Origin: Flavobacterium shii | GTDB taxonomy: Bacteria; Bacteroidota; Bacteroidia; Flavobacteriales; Flavobacteriaceae | DNA length: 64,000 bases | Reading direction: 5' to 3' | Assembly (NCBI RefSeq): GCF_025847235.1 | Contig: NZ_JAOZEW010000016.1 | Span: 91,995 to 155,994, forward strand | Shown: positions 24,055-32,515 of the stretch, piece after piece | Numbering within the stretch: position 1 is the stretch's first letter | How the letters are laid out: each line of letters starts with the position of its first letter | Notes under the pieces: model-generated | Seen by the model: the letters and a program-made list of their open reading frames with translations, nothing else | Database searches by the model: none | Told to the model about the DNA's origin: nothing | Translations under genes and position numbers: made by a program

Positions 24055-25960
24055 AAATTTTTCTTTTGTAACTAATATTTCCATTTTCGTCTTTGGTATA
24101 GGGTACAGGATAGTTTATAAAGCCATAATTTCCTAGTAAGGCATGGTCACCTGTTTTAGAATAAAGCGCGTCTAAACCTCCGTAGTGTGCCGATAAATGT
24201 ACGTATTTATTGCAAATATGACTGTACATCTCAGTAGGTAGATGATAAGAAACATTGCCTTCTTCTTTGCTTATTTTTAGCAATTTTGCTAAATACTCTT
24301 TCAAAATAGGGTCGTCAGGCATATCATGTTCAAAACTATTTGGTATACGAGGAGCTTGTTTATAATCTTTATAAAAAGGCACTTCATTATCCATTGCCTT
24401 TTGGAGCATTACATACATCGCTACCAAACTATGTTTGTTAGAAATTACCCGTTGGTCGGTTATCGTATAATGATCCGATAGTTTGTTCTCATTTATGGTA
24501 TGTTTTTTTGTAGGGTCGTATACCCGCTCTCTTGGGGGCATATAATCTGCATTTCTTTCTACTTGTTTGCTTTCATATCTTGGTAAGTACTCACCAATTA
24601 ATGGATCGGCAGTAGTTTCCAGATAGTGGTCATACGTGTTAATCAAATCAATTTCAGTTTTATCTTTTGAAAAATAATGTTGAGTATAAAATTCTTTTAC
24701 TTTTTGTTTTTCAGCCAAAATGCTTGAATCATTCACTGGAACATCAAAGAAATCAACTACTGCTTTGTATTTGTCCAAACTGGCGTATCCACCACCAATA
24801 TCCGAATGTGCTCCAAGCATACTTAGTGTATAGCCTGCATCGGTAGGAGTAAGTGAGAAATTCTCTCTCCACTCATTTTGAGCTACAATATGAAACACTT
24901 TCTTGATACCTAAACCTGCCACACTTGTCTTTATGGTTTCTAAACTTGCCTGTGCCACAGCGGGTACAATTCCTAAAAAAGGCAATAACGAGAGTTTGTT
25001 ACCTATATTTTCCTTAACAACCATATCACCTACTACGGTATCAAAAACACCTAAGAATCTAATCTCTATTTCGTAGGTTTTCCCTACTGGCAAATACCCT
25101 TTTTCTTTTAGTTTCTTACCTAATAAGCCGCCAGCATGAGCTTTTAGTAATACTTTTCCCGAAGGTATTGGGTGTTTATCATAAGGGTCATTTACAAGTT
25201 CACTTTTGTACACAGCTTTTTTCTTGACCTCATTACAAAAATGTCTGGCTGCGGCAGCTCCACGACTAAAACCAAATACATCAAAAACTATTTTATTTAT
25301 TTTTTTATCTTTAGGAATACCACTGAACTGATTGTTAACCATGTTTTTTATACCCTGCTCTACACGACCCAACACTCCCCAGTCCCCTCGACCAAATGCA
25401 GAACCCAAAATATCATCTTCTGCATCCTTTTCTGTACCAATCCCCTCTACATATTGTTTTAGAATTACATAATCTCCATATTCTGGATGACCTCCATTTT
25501 CTGATAGTATATCTTTTTGTGAGTCTGTTTTTTCTTTATATAAATCATGAAGCTTTACAATATTAGAATAGGGATTCCAGTAACTATCCCTATCTGCTAC
25601 TTTAACCTCTACATTAACTTCTTTTTGGTCTTTGTTCCTAACGGTTTTTATAAATCTAAAACTAGCAGGTATAGTATCCGCTTTATAATAGGTCTCATTC
25701 GAGTTAATTTTAGAATAATATGTTTTCTCAGAGTTAAATCGGTTATTTCCTGTTCCGTCAAAAAACATTCCTACATATACATTTACTGAACCTTCGGGTT
25801 GTTTTGGGACATATTTTTCAGGCTCTCCATAAGTTGTTTCTGGTGCTGAGATTTCAATTTGTTTTCCCGAAATAAATTTAATTCCGCTCTTGGCGTATAT
25901 GTTATGATTACCGCCAGTGATCTCGGTAATGTTTCCTTTTACGTATCTATATCTTGACAT
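24041..25960 (-). CDS. DUF2235 (Tle1-like) lipase effector of a type VI secretion system
   Basis: A 639-residue enzyme of the DUF2235 alpha/beta hydrolase family, which includes Tle1 phospholipase effectors. Visible: FFDGTGNNRF near residue 66, nucleophile elbow GFSRGAAAARHF (S232), and the acid/base motif GAHSDIGGGY (H385, D387). Residues 1-45 (KGNITEITGGNHNIYAKSGI, then ISGKQIEISAP) form repeating short strands that look like the C-terminal beta needle of VgrG, so they may dock on the spike. It follows VgrG and a small gene, and precedes DUF2931. Confidence 0.85.
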   Translation of the reverse strand: MSRYRYVKGNITEITGGNHNIYAKSGIKFISGKQIEISAPETTYGEPEKYVPKQPEGSVNVYVGMFFDGTGNNRFNSEKTYYSKINSNETYYKADTIPASFRFIKTVRNKDQKEVNVEVKVADRDSYWNPYSNIVKLHDLYKEKTDSQKDILSENGGHPEYGDYVILKQYVEGIGTEKDAEDDILGSAFGRGDWGVLGRVEQGIKNMVNNQFSGIPKDKKINKIVFDVFGFSRGAAAARHFCNEVKKKAVYKSELVNDPYDKHPIPSGKVLLKAHAGGLLGKKLKEKGYLPVGKTYEIEIRFLGVFDTVVGDMVVKENIGNKLSLLPFLGIVPAVAQASLETIKTSVAGLGIKKVFHIVAQNEWRENFSLTPTDAGYTLSMLGAHSDIGGGYASLDKYKAVVDFFDVPVNDSSILAEKQKVKEFYTQHYFSKDKTEIDLINTYDHYLETTADPLIGEYLPRYESKQVERNADYMPPRERVYDPTKKHTINENKLSDHYTITDQRVISNKHSLVAMYVMLQKAMDNEVPFYKDYKQAPRIPNSFEHDMPDDPILKEYLAKLLKISKEEGNVSYHLPTEMYSHICNKYVHLSAHYGGLDALYSKTGDHALLGNYGFINYPVPYTKDENGNISYKRKIYENR

Positions 25961-25965
25961 ATCCT

Positions 25966-26301
25966 TTATTCTTCGGTTATTGTATTAGTTAAAAAATCTA
26001 TAACTTTAAACTGCCCATCATCATAAAAAGTTTTGTTGGCTAGATGCCGAATTTCTTCTTTTGGCAAGAGCACCATCGTAGTACCATCTTGTAATCGGAT
26101 TTCTTCACCAATCGTATTTAATTCAAATGATTTCCCATTAATTTGTATATACCTAGGCATGTTGGACATAAAATTACCAAAAGGGTCTTTATACGTTACA
26201 TCATTGCCATTTATTATATAAACTGCGCGATTTTCATGATTGCAAAACATATGGGGTTTTTCAGGTAGCCCAATTATAGTTATTCCGTGAATCGTTTTCA
26301 T
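25966..26301 (-). CDS. Small protein between VgrG and the lipase effector, putative adaptor
   Basis: A 111-residue beta-rich protein from ATG 26301, 10 bp after the vgrG stop and 5 bp before the effector. Features: MKTIHGITIIGLPEKPHM, AVYIINGNDVTYKDPFG, and EIRLQDGTTMVLLPKEE. I do not recognise the family; PAAR and DUF4123 motifs are not visible. Its fixed place suggests a loading factor or spike accessory. The reading from 26337 would overlap vgrG and is not preferred. Confidence 0.55.
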   Translation of the reverse strand: MKTIHGITIIGLPEKPHMFCNHENRAVYIINGNDVTYKDPFGNFMSNMPRYIQINGKSFELNTIGEEIRLQDGTTMVLLPKEEIRHLANKTFYDDGQFKVIDFLTNTITEE

Positions 26302-26311
26302 GGCTCTTAAA

Positions 26312-28120
26312 TTAATTCTGTTTAGTACTTTCAGCACTATTTTTCTCTATCCCTTTTTCTGAATGGATCTTTAGCTTTTCTGTATTTTGTGAAATAATTT
26401 CACCTTGACTTATGGTTTTTCTTTCCTGTTTAGTTTCTGAATGCAATTCTCCTTCAATATATTCCGAATGACTTCCTATCACATTTAGCAAACTATCGCC
26501 TCCCACAGTCGTACGATGGAACATTCCTACGGAAGTCGATTTATCAACTCCTGCATTTTCGCTAATATTCATTCCTGCACTAGTAGTAATACTCTGTGAA
26601 GCATTAAAATTTATATTCTGAGCATTTACAGTAAAAGTTTTAATCGCATCGGTTGTAACATTACCTTGTCCATCTTGAAAAACTGTACTTCCTGCTTTAT
26701 CTTGTGTTAATATAGAACCATCGGCATCGTTGATAACGATTTTACACCCACTTCGGGTTTGGATTACTTTTATGTCATTTTCTGGCGAGCCATAACCCGA
26801 AGATTCGTTACCATTATATTGTGTTCCCATAACGTAGGGGTTCTGCGCATTACCACCTTCAAAACCGACCAATACTTCTTCTCCAATTTCAGGGATAAAA
26901 TAAAAACCTTTTCCTGCTCCCGCGTGCGGTTGTATCATGCGTATCCATTGGCTTACAGTATTGCCGCTTGCTCCGTAAAACCGCACTTTTACGCGACCTA
27001 ATCCTTCGGGATCATTGTTGTCTTCTATTTTTGCGGGTTGGGTTTCGGCTTTGGCAAAAACATGAACGTTAGTATAATGTGGAGCCGCAACATCGGCAGG
27101 AATCGCTTTAAACTCACAAGAATAGTTTCCATGTACCTCAGAGTGGTGTATCGCTTCTGTAACAATCAGTTCATGTTCTACGGTTTGATTTACTATCGTA
27201 AATACTTGTCCGATTCCTAAAGGGAAGTATGATATACCGCTATAATACACACTATTGGCATCGCTACCCGCAGTTTGTAATTTAACCATTTCTTCTATTT
27301 CATCTTTGCTTTGTGCATTGGTCGTATAGGCACCATTGCTTAAATCAGGCTGTACAACAGTTCCTTGATTATAACCTACTATAGATGAAAAACTGTCCTT
27401 ACTACCTGTAGCAGTTCTCGCAGCAGCATTACGGATATCTGAACTATTATTATAATCATAACCAGTCAAATAAATTTTATGAGATACCATATTCGTTTGT
27501 ATCTTAAAACTATGCAGGGAAGCCCCATTGATTAATTTTACGTTACTACTTTTCGTTTGTCCAAACTGCATACGCATACCATCAAAATAGAACCATTGTC
27601 CGTAACGTGCTGCCAATCGTTTTAAGAACTCAAAACTGGTTTCATTATACTGAGTCATGTATTTGAACTCCTTAAGATAAGTTGACCTTATAGAATCTCT
27701 TTGATAAAATTCGCCTGGACCTTCGGCAAAAATACCAAGTACAATATCGTCCATTCCTCGCTCTAAGAAAGTTCTTGATTTTTTCATATCATCCAAAACA
27801 ATCGTATGGCTTATACCTGTAACGTGTAAACCAACTGGGCTACCGTGAAGATCAACAGAAGAAAGTTCGGTTATGATTCCTTTACTCATCAGTCTAATTC
27901 CTGTAAGACTCTTAAAAGTAAAAATAACTTCATCACCCAAATAACTTCTTAATGCTTTGGCTTGGTCTGCGGGTTTTATGATTGCTTTACCAGTATATTG
28001 CCATATAAATGAAAAATGATGATGGTCTGCCATTTTTTGTGATAGCTTTAAATCATAATAAACAACGTTTTGAGTAAAACTCCCTATAGATACATGTACC
28101 TGTTCTGAGAAATGTGCCAT
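26312..28120 (-). CDS. vgrG: Type VI secretion spike protein VgrG
   Basis: A 602-residue VgrG. Residues 1-360 form the gp27-like base (start HVSIGSFTQNVVYYDLKLS; FKYMTQYNETSFEFLKRLAA), 365-460 the gp5 OB fold (DPEGLGRVKVRFYG and IPEIGEEVLVGFEGG), and 470-600 a needle of short strands with NINFNASQSITTSAG. It matches the Bacteroidota (subtype iii) VgrG type. It forms the puncturing tip that carries effectors. No Hcp, sheath or baseplate gene is in the window, so it must use a system encoded elsewhere. The next three or four genes are its effector module. Confidence 0.9.
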   Translation of the reverse strand: MAHFSEQVHVSIGSFTQNVVYYDLKLSQKMADHHHFSFIWQYTGKAIIKPADQAKALRSYLGDEVIFTFKSLTGIRLMSKGIITELSSVDLHGSPVGLHVTGISHTIVLDDMKKSRTFLERGMDDIVLGIFAEGPGEFYQRDSIRSTYLKEFKYMTQYNETSFEFLKRLAARYGQWFYFDGMRMQFGQTKSSNVKLINGASLHSFKIQTNMVSHKIYLTGYDYNNSSDIRNAAARTATGSKDSFSSIVGYNQGTVVQPDLSNGAYTTNAQSKDEIEEMVKLQTAGSDANSVYYSGISYFPLGIGQVFTIVNQTVEHELIVTEAIHHSEVHGNYSCEFKAIPADVAAPHYTNVHVFAKAETQPAKIEDNNDPEGLGRVKVRFYGASGNTVSQWIRMIQPHAGAGKGFYFIPEIGEEVLVGFEGGNAQNPYVMGTQYNGNESSGYGSPENDIKVIQTRSGCKIVINDADGSILTQDKAGSTVFQDGQGNVTTDAIKTFTVNAQNINFNASQSITTSAGMNISENAGVDKSTSVGMFHRTTVGGDSLLNVIGSHSEYIEGELHSETKQERKTISQGEIISQNTEKLKIHSEKGIEKNSAESTKQN

Positions 28121-28367
28121 AATAATATTTATTTTATTTTAAATTTAATTCAGTGTAATTGAGTTGTTCAAAAAATTAGCATCCAAGGCAAAAAATTACT
28201 GCTTTGGTTGGCTTCAATTATCATTTTTTATGATACCTCCTTAGGTATTTCAAGTAGGTTAATTTTAATCACCACATGTAGTGTAAAAATAATCTTGCAA
28301 ACCTAAAGGTTGTGTTACATTTAAACAATACCAACTTTTAGTGATTTTATAAAAAATAGACTACAAC
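28121..28367. other. Intergenic control region upstream of vgrG
   Basis: No gene seen. It must hold the leftward promoter of the T6SS cargo. I find no perfect TAnnTTTG box on that strand. The palindromic terminator at 28368-28405 separates it from the early genes. Confidence 0.5.
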
Positions 28368-28405
28368 AAAAAAGCATTCTTGGATTACTCCAAGAATGCT
28401 TTTTT
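28368..28405. terminator. Bidirectional terminator between early genes and T6SS cargo
   Basis: Perfect 16-bp stem AAAAAAGCATTCTTGG (28368-28383) / CCAAGAATGCTTTTTT (28390-28405), loop ATTACT. It should stop leftward transcripts coming from the replication genes, so the cargo is insulated from the virus-like genes on both sides. Confidence 0.92.
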
Positions 28406-28428
28406 GTTAGTATTTATTACCTAAAAAG

Positions 28429-28683
28429 TTATTTTGACTGAAAATCGATTTTAAGACGATTTCTTATCATGAATGTGTATTTGTCTTTGCCACCGTCTAA
28501 TATCTTGTTAAAAAGCTTTATTTTCATTTCATCGTCATTAATGTAGTTCGAAAGCTTGTTTGCAGAGGTTAATTTTGTGTTTTTGAGTAGGTTTTCTTTC
28601 GGATTCTCTAATACACGTATAATAAAGTTACGATTAATTAAAGCGTTTGTCGGGTTGTCGGATTTCTTTGCTGTTGGCTTCAT
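28429..28683 (-). CDS. Small unknown protein, last early gene
   Basis: An 84-residue basic protein (KPTAKKSDNPTNALINRNFI at the start), helical with many Lys/Asn. No signal or membrane helix. Its ATG overlaps the stop of the DUF3850-like gene by 4 bp. Unrecognised; may bind nucleic acid, on charge alone. Confidence 0.5.
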   Translation of the reverse strand: MKPTAKKSDNPTNALINRNFIIRVLENPKENLLKNTKLTSANKLSNYINDDEMKIKLFNKILDGGKDKYTFMIRNRLKIDFQSK

Positions 28684-28922
28684 AATTCTTTTTCTATTGA
28701 TAATATCACATATCCTTCTTGTAATCCTAAACTAGTGTCCTTAAAAACATTTGTTATTGTTCTCTCATATTTCCAGTTTGAAGAGTTTTCCCATTCAGCT
28801 ACCGTAAATCGGATAGTGTCTCCAACTTTAAAATCTCTGTCATTTTTTCTTAGTTCCCAATTTTTTTTGCCAATAAAATGAAGTTGTGCAAACTCATAAT
28901 TAATTTTTAAATCATGTACCAT
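28680..28922 (-). CDS. DUF3850 (ASCH/PUA-like) protein
   Basis: An 80-residue single-domain protein with the DUF3850 pattern: HDLKINYEFAQLHFIGKKNW, then ELRKNDRDFKVGDTIRF and a C-terminal GYVILSIE strand. The fold belongs to the ASCH/PUA-like group that binds RNA or modified bases. Such genes are frequent in phages and plasmids. The start is 2 bp after the preceding gene stop and its end overlaps the next gene by 4 bp. Confidence 0.8.
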   Translation of the reverse strand: MVHDLKINYEFAQLHFIGKKNWELRKNDRDFKVGDTIRFTVAEWENSSNWKYERTITNVFKDTSLGLQEGYVILSIEKEL

Positions 28923-28924
28923 AA

Positions 28925-29233
28925 CTATTGATTTATCAGTTGTTTTTCTAAAGCTATTTTCTTTGCAAAGGATTCTCTGTATTCCTGCAATTTTATTTTT
29001 AATTCTTCCGAAAGAATAAATCCGTCAGGCACTCCGTTTCTATCGATGAAAATAATAGCTTCAAAAGTTGATATGTTTTTGGCGAATAATCGTGTCCCAA
29101 CATTTATACATTTTCTCGTTTCTGAGATTATTTCGTTTATTTCATTTCGGATGTAATCGGCTGTAAATTGGCTTATAAAAAGCTCTTGTAATTGCGCTTT
29201 GTTTCTAATATAAGTAAGGGTTTTAAGGTTCAT
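28925..29233 (-). CDS. Unknown early protein
   Basis: A 102-residue, mainly helical protein (LTYIRNKAQLQELFISQFTA, RNEINEIISETRKCIN) with one beta segment (TFEAIIFIDRNGVPDGFIL). No membrane or export features. Cotranscribed with DUF3850 two bases away. No family recognised. Confidence 0.55.
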   Translation of the reverse strand: MNLKTLTYIRNKAQLQELFISQFTADYIRNEINEIISETRKCINVGTRLFAKNISTFEAIIFIDRNGVPDGFILSEELKIKLQEYRESFAKKIALEKQLINQ

Positions 29234-29268
29234 AAAATGAAAATTTGAGGTTAGTTACTTAGCTGCTT

Positions 29269-29544
29269 TTATTTTTTTGTTTTCAAGTAATTACTTAATT
29301 CATGTATTTTTTTAGATGCTGATTTAAAAAAGTCAATCCTTAAATCCAGTTCGTCAATCTTATCTTTTTTAAACTGAATAATTCGTTTTAATCTTTCTAT
29401 TTCTTGTTTTTGCTCTAAATAACTATTAAGCGAGAAAAACAGAATTTCGGGAACTGTTTTTATATTTTGCTCCTTTGCAACTTTTTCTAGTTGCTTGTGT
29501 TGAGTTGCTGTAAAACTTCTTATGTAAGTACTTTTCTTTATCAT
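29269..29544 (-). CDS. Small coiled-coil protein with an RHH-like start
   Basis: A 91-residue protein. Residues 1-45 (TYIRSFTATQHKQLEKVAKE, TVPEILFFSLNSYLEQ) have the strand-helix-helix layout of ribbon-helix-helix DNA-binding proteins, and residues 46-90 form a coiled coil (EIERLKRIIQFKKDKIDEL). It might be a regulator or partition-type factor. Copy B of the intergenic element lies 6 bp before its start codon. Confidence 0.5.
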   Translation of the reverse strand: MIKKSTYIRSFTATQHKQLEKVAKEQNIKTVPEILFFSLNSYLEQKQEIERLKRIIQFKKDKIDELDLRIDFFKSASKKIHELSNYLKTKK

Positions 29545-29550
29545 GTTGTT

Positions 29551-29620
29551 GAATTGTAGATTTTTTTCAAATAGATCCGCAGCTGCAGTTTTTCCTGGTT
29601 TGCTTAAAAGTCTACTTTTT
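29551..29620 (-). repeat. Intergenic element, copy B (of three)
   Basis: Read leftward: AAAAAGTAGACTTTT overlaps the stop of the preceding gene (29619), then core CCAGGAAAAACTGCAGCTGC, then AAATCTACAATTC ending 6 bp before the next ATG. The core is nearly identical to copy A at 17128-17196. Outer 9-bp inverted repeat GTAGACTTT / AAAATCTAC (one mismatch). Confidence 0.8.
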
Positions 29621-29963
29621 ATAAATTTATTAGCTGCTCATAAATTTCATTATAATGCTTCCTAACAATAAATTTTTCATATTCGTTTCGGGCTTCATAA
29701 TCATTGCAGCACTGGAGTAAAATAATAGCTTCATATATTTTTAGTTTCAAATTAAAAATAGGTTTATGTTGATTTTCAATTTTCATCCTAAATCGGAAAA
29801 ATAAATTAGTAGAAACATCAACTGTCAACATATTATTAAAATACACATCACTATATTTAATAGTTTGCATCACTCTTAAATTTTTAATTCTACATTGAGC
29901 AACTACACTTTGTAGAATTTGAAAATTTTCTACTTCTATTTTTTTGAGAGTAATCGATTTCAT
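29619..29963 (-). CDS. Unknown early protein
   Basis: A 114-residue protein with an N-terminal beta half (SITLKKIEVENFQILQSVVA, RVMQTIKYSDVYFNNMLTVD) and a helical C-terminal half (IYEAIILLQCCNDYEARNEY). No export features. It overlaps the next upstream gene by 4 bp (ATGA type), so it belongs to the rep operon. Unrecognised. Confidence 0.5.
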   Translation of the reverse strand: MKSITLKKIEVENFQILQSVVAQCRIKNLRVMQTIKYSDVYFNNMLTVDVSTNLFFRFRMKIENQHKPIFNLKLKIYEAIILLQCCNDYEARNEYEKFIVRKHYNEIYEQLINL

Positions 29964-30184
29964 AATTTCTTACTCGCTATTAAATTCCCATTTTCATAAA
30001 ACTGAATTACATTTGTAATCTTTGCTAATGTGTGCTTTTCAAATCTTCTTAGCATACTAGTTACTATTGATTGGGTATTGCGCTTGTTTTGGTTTATTGG
30101 CGACCACCACACTGCATTCTTTTCTTTTGTTTTAGTAAGGATTACCATTTTAATTTTTGATTGTTCTGGGGCAAATACTGGCAT
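29960..30184 (-). CDS. Unknown small early protein
   Basis: A 74-residue basic protein (PVFAPEQSKIKMVILTKTKE, MLRRFEKHTLAKITNVIQFY). The last ten residues read as a hairpin (NGNLIASKKL). It follows the replication-type gene after 17 bp and is coupled to the next gene. Unrecognised. Confidence 0.5.
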   Translation of the reverse strand: MPVFAPEQSKIKMVILTKTKEKNAVWWSPINQNKRNTQSIVTSMLRRFEKHTLAKITNVIQFYENGNLIASKKL

Positions 30185-30201
30185 AGCTATAATTGGTTAA
30201 G

Positions 30202-31956
30202 TTAAAATTCACTAAAATCATATTGTGCAAAATCATTATTGATATTGATTATTTTTTCATTTATTTTTAATGACTTCTTTTCAATCATTTGGGGTAATTT
30301 TTCTAAGTATTCTTTCGGTAAGTTCTTTTCTACATAATCAAATAATTGTGGCATTGTAATTTTATTTTTGAAAAAACGATTTACTTCATTTTCACATTTC
30401 TTAGCGTGGTTCATTGTTGTTTTTCGTCTTACTGCATTGGCTTCCTGTTTCTTCTTTAAAGCCTCATATTTTGATTTGTTTTGTAGATGTTCTCCCCATT
30501 TGGCTTTGGTATATTCAAACCCTACTTCTTTTGAAGTTTTTCGGGTCATATCAAAATAATCGAATGGAAACAAAGGCGGAAACTCGTTTTTAGCAAACCA
30601 TTTTCTAGCCCATTCAGCACGCCAACGCATTTGTTTAATATCTTCGACAATTCCTGCTTTATTAAAAGATTCCCCCGTAAATGCTATCCATTTATTTTGC
30701 ATATACAACGAAATTGCTTTTTTCCATGAACCAATGAAAGGAGTTGTGTTTTTATAAATCTTTGCAATCCCCTTGAAAAAGTCTTGTATTACCAGTTCTC
30801 TAAAATCTTCTTTGAGCATTGTTCCAGAATAAGCTTCTTTAAACAGGTAACGTATATCAATCGGCTTGTAGTTATTATATTCCTGATTAGCAAGATTAAC
30901 TGCTAATTCTTGTGGGTGAATTATCAGGTTTTGAAGCTTTTCGGATAAAGTATTCAAAACTTTAACACGCTCCGCCCCCGCCCCCACAGTTGGATTTTGT
31001 AGTTTGCTGGCTGGTGTTCTTGTAAAAAACAAATAAGAAGGCGTGACCGAAGGGAACTCCTTATCAGATTGAGAAATGTTCTTAACATTCTCTTTCATTT
31101 GAGATTCATTTAAATCTGTTCTAGTATTCTCATTGTTATCAGGTAAAACTTTCTCGTTTACTAGGCTAACACATTGATTTTCAGTAGTTGTTAATTTTGA
31201 GGTTTTGAGGTCTAAAACTGTCAAAATTTCGTTATTTATATGCACTTCAACGGGTCTATTTTGCCCCGAAAAATGATAATCAACAAATACCCCACATTCT
31301 TCTAAACGCTGTCTATGGTTACGCACGGTCTTTTTACAGAGGTCTAAACTTGTGACTCCGTTACGCTGTAATGCGGTTACTAAAAATGAGTTGATTTTAA
31401 ATTCTTCGATAGGTCTAATTGCTGTAACACGTAACTTCATATACTGCTCGTTACGCTTCATTAATTGTGAATTATATAAGTGTAACAAATTTTGAAATAC
31501 TAACTCTGTAGCATATTTTACAGTTTGAATTTTCTTTTTCTCAATAATCAAACCGTGGTCTTTGATAAAAGCATCAGCCTGTTCATTATATGCTCTAGGT
31601 TTAAGCAATTTACTTTTATGCAAAAAAACCTTTGCAAATTCTCTTTGTACATCGCTCAAGAGATTTTCCGATAAGAATTTTCGAACTTCCGTATTATGTT
31701 TTTCTGTTAATTCGTTTTCAGCAGTAGTTTTGAAATTATATACCGCAATGTACTTTCTATAATTACCCATAGTAATACTAAATGCTTCCATGCTAATTGC
31801 AGGATAAACAGCCATAATACGATTTTCTGTTTGCAAAGCTGTTGCAACGGTTGTTGCAATGGTTTCCTGAATTATAGTTTTTTCAGCAGTGTTACCATAT
31901 CCAAAAAGATTGGATGCTAAAGAAAATACTCTACTGTCTAAATTTTGTTTGCTCAT
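30202..31956 (-). CDS. Putative replication initiator
   Basis: A 584-residue basic protein. A winged-helix-like segment around residues 193-245 (INSFLVTALQRNGVTSLDLC, KKTVRNHRQRLEECGVFVDY, RPVEVHINNEIL) suggests DNA binding; a low-complexity stretch follows (250-320) and the C-terminal 250 residues are helical and rich in Lys, Trp and Tyr. I cannot assign a named Rep family with certainty. Size, position in the early operon, and the structured leader just upstream (31988-32033) make replication initiation the best guess; a helicase loader is the main alternative. Confidence 0.5.
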   Translation of the reverse strand: MSKQNLDSRVFSLASNLFGYGNTAEKTIIQETIATTVATALQTENRIMAVYPAISMEAFSITMGNYRKYIAVYNFKTTAENELTEKHNTEVRKFLSENLLSDVQREFAKVFLHKSKLLKPRAYNEQADAFIKDHGLIIEKKKIQTVKYATELVFQNLLHLYNSQLMKRNEQYMKLRVTAIRPIEEFKINSFLVTALQRNGVTSLDLCKKTVRNHRQRLEECGVFVDYHFSGQNRPVEVHINNEILTVLDLKTSKLTTTENQCVSLVNEKVLPDNNENTRTDLNESQMKENVKNISQSDKEFPSVTPSYLFFTRTPASKLQNPTVGAGAERVKVLNTLSEKLQNLIIHPQELAVNLANQEYNNYKPIDIRYLFKEAYSGTMLKEDFRELVIQDFFKGIAKIYKNTTPFIGSWKKAISLYMQNKWIAFTGESFNKAGIVEDIKQMRWRAEWARKWFAKNEFPPLFPFDYFDMTRKTSKEVGFEYTKAKWGEHLQNKSKYEALKKKQEANAVRRKTTMNHAKKCENEVNRFFKNKITMPQLFDYVEKNLPKEYLEKLPQMIEKKSLKINEKIININNDFAQYDFSEF

Positions 31957-31987
31957 AAGTACTTCTTTCTAATAACCTTTCGGCATC

Positions 31988-32033
31988 GGACGCAATACGC
32001 CCGAATGCGTCTAGGAATTTTCAGCATTTGCTG
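31988..32033 (-). other. Two hairpins in the leader of the putative rep gene
   Basis: GGACGCA (31988-31994) pairs with TGCGTCT (32006-32012) around a GC-rich loop, and CAGCA/TGCTG (32022-32033) forms a second small hairpin. The GC content stands out from the AT-rich surroundings. No T-run follows, so it is not an ordinary terminator. It may be a leader structure or part of a replication origin. Confidence 0.4.
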
Positions 32034-32042
32034 GAGGTATTT

Positions 32043-32252
32043 TTATGCTTTACTTTTTTTCTTGAATTGTGTAGCAAGTAACTTTTCGGTAACACTTTCT
32101 AGTGTCCAGTTATCTAATGCATTAGATTTTTTAGCTTTTCTCGGCAATGGCTTTCCAAACTCTTTATCAATGCACAAGGCTAATTCTTTCAGTTCCTCAG
32201 AGGAAAGAAAGATTTTAGCATTGTTGAATATTGATAATACTTTTGGGTTCAT
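32043..32252 (-). CDS. Small unknown protein upstream of rep
   Basis: A 69-residue helical protein (PKVLSIFNNAKIFLSSEELK, ALCIDKEFGKPLPRK) with a basic tail (FKKKSKA). It lies 5 bp after the next gene and 86 bp before the rep gene. Unrecognised. Confidence 0.5.
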   Translation of the reverse strand: MNPKVLSIFNNAKIFLSSEELKELALCIDKEFGKPLPRKAKKSNALDNWTLESVTEKLLATQFKKKSKA

Positions 32253-32257
32253 TAGAA

Positions 32258-32515
32258 TTATTTTTTAGATAATTTTTTACGTTTAAGTGCCATTGCTTTT
32301 TTAGCTTTAATAGTTTTATTTACCAATTGCATTATTGCTAATTCTACCTTTTCATTTTCACGAAAACCGTTTGCAATCATGCGGATACTATCTACTGAAA
32401 AGCTTTTCCCTTTTTCATTTTTGATTCCTAATTTTTGTAAATAAGGCATCACTTTTGGTGTGTATTGACATCCTAATATTTCAATCAATAGCCTTTTTTC
32501 TTTTTTAGAAATCAT
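32258..32515 (-). CDS. Small unknown early protein
   Basis: An 85-residue basic protein with a helical pattern (KEKRLLIEILGCQYTPKVMP, YLQKLGIKNEKGKSFSVDSI) that could be a helix-turn-helix-like fold, and a Lys-rich tail. Its ATG overlaps the TGA of a 32-codon frame just upstream (ATGA), which suggests translational coupling. No family recognised. Confidence 0.5.
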   Translation of the reverse strand: MISKKEKRLLIEILGCQYTPKVMPYLQKLGIKNEKGKSFSVDSIRMIANGFRENEKVELAIMQLVNKTIKAKKAMALKRKKLSKK

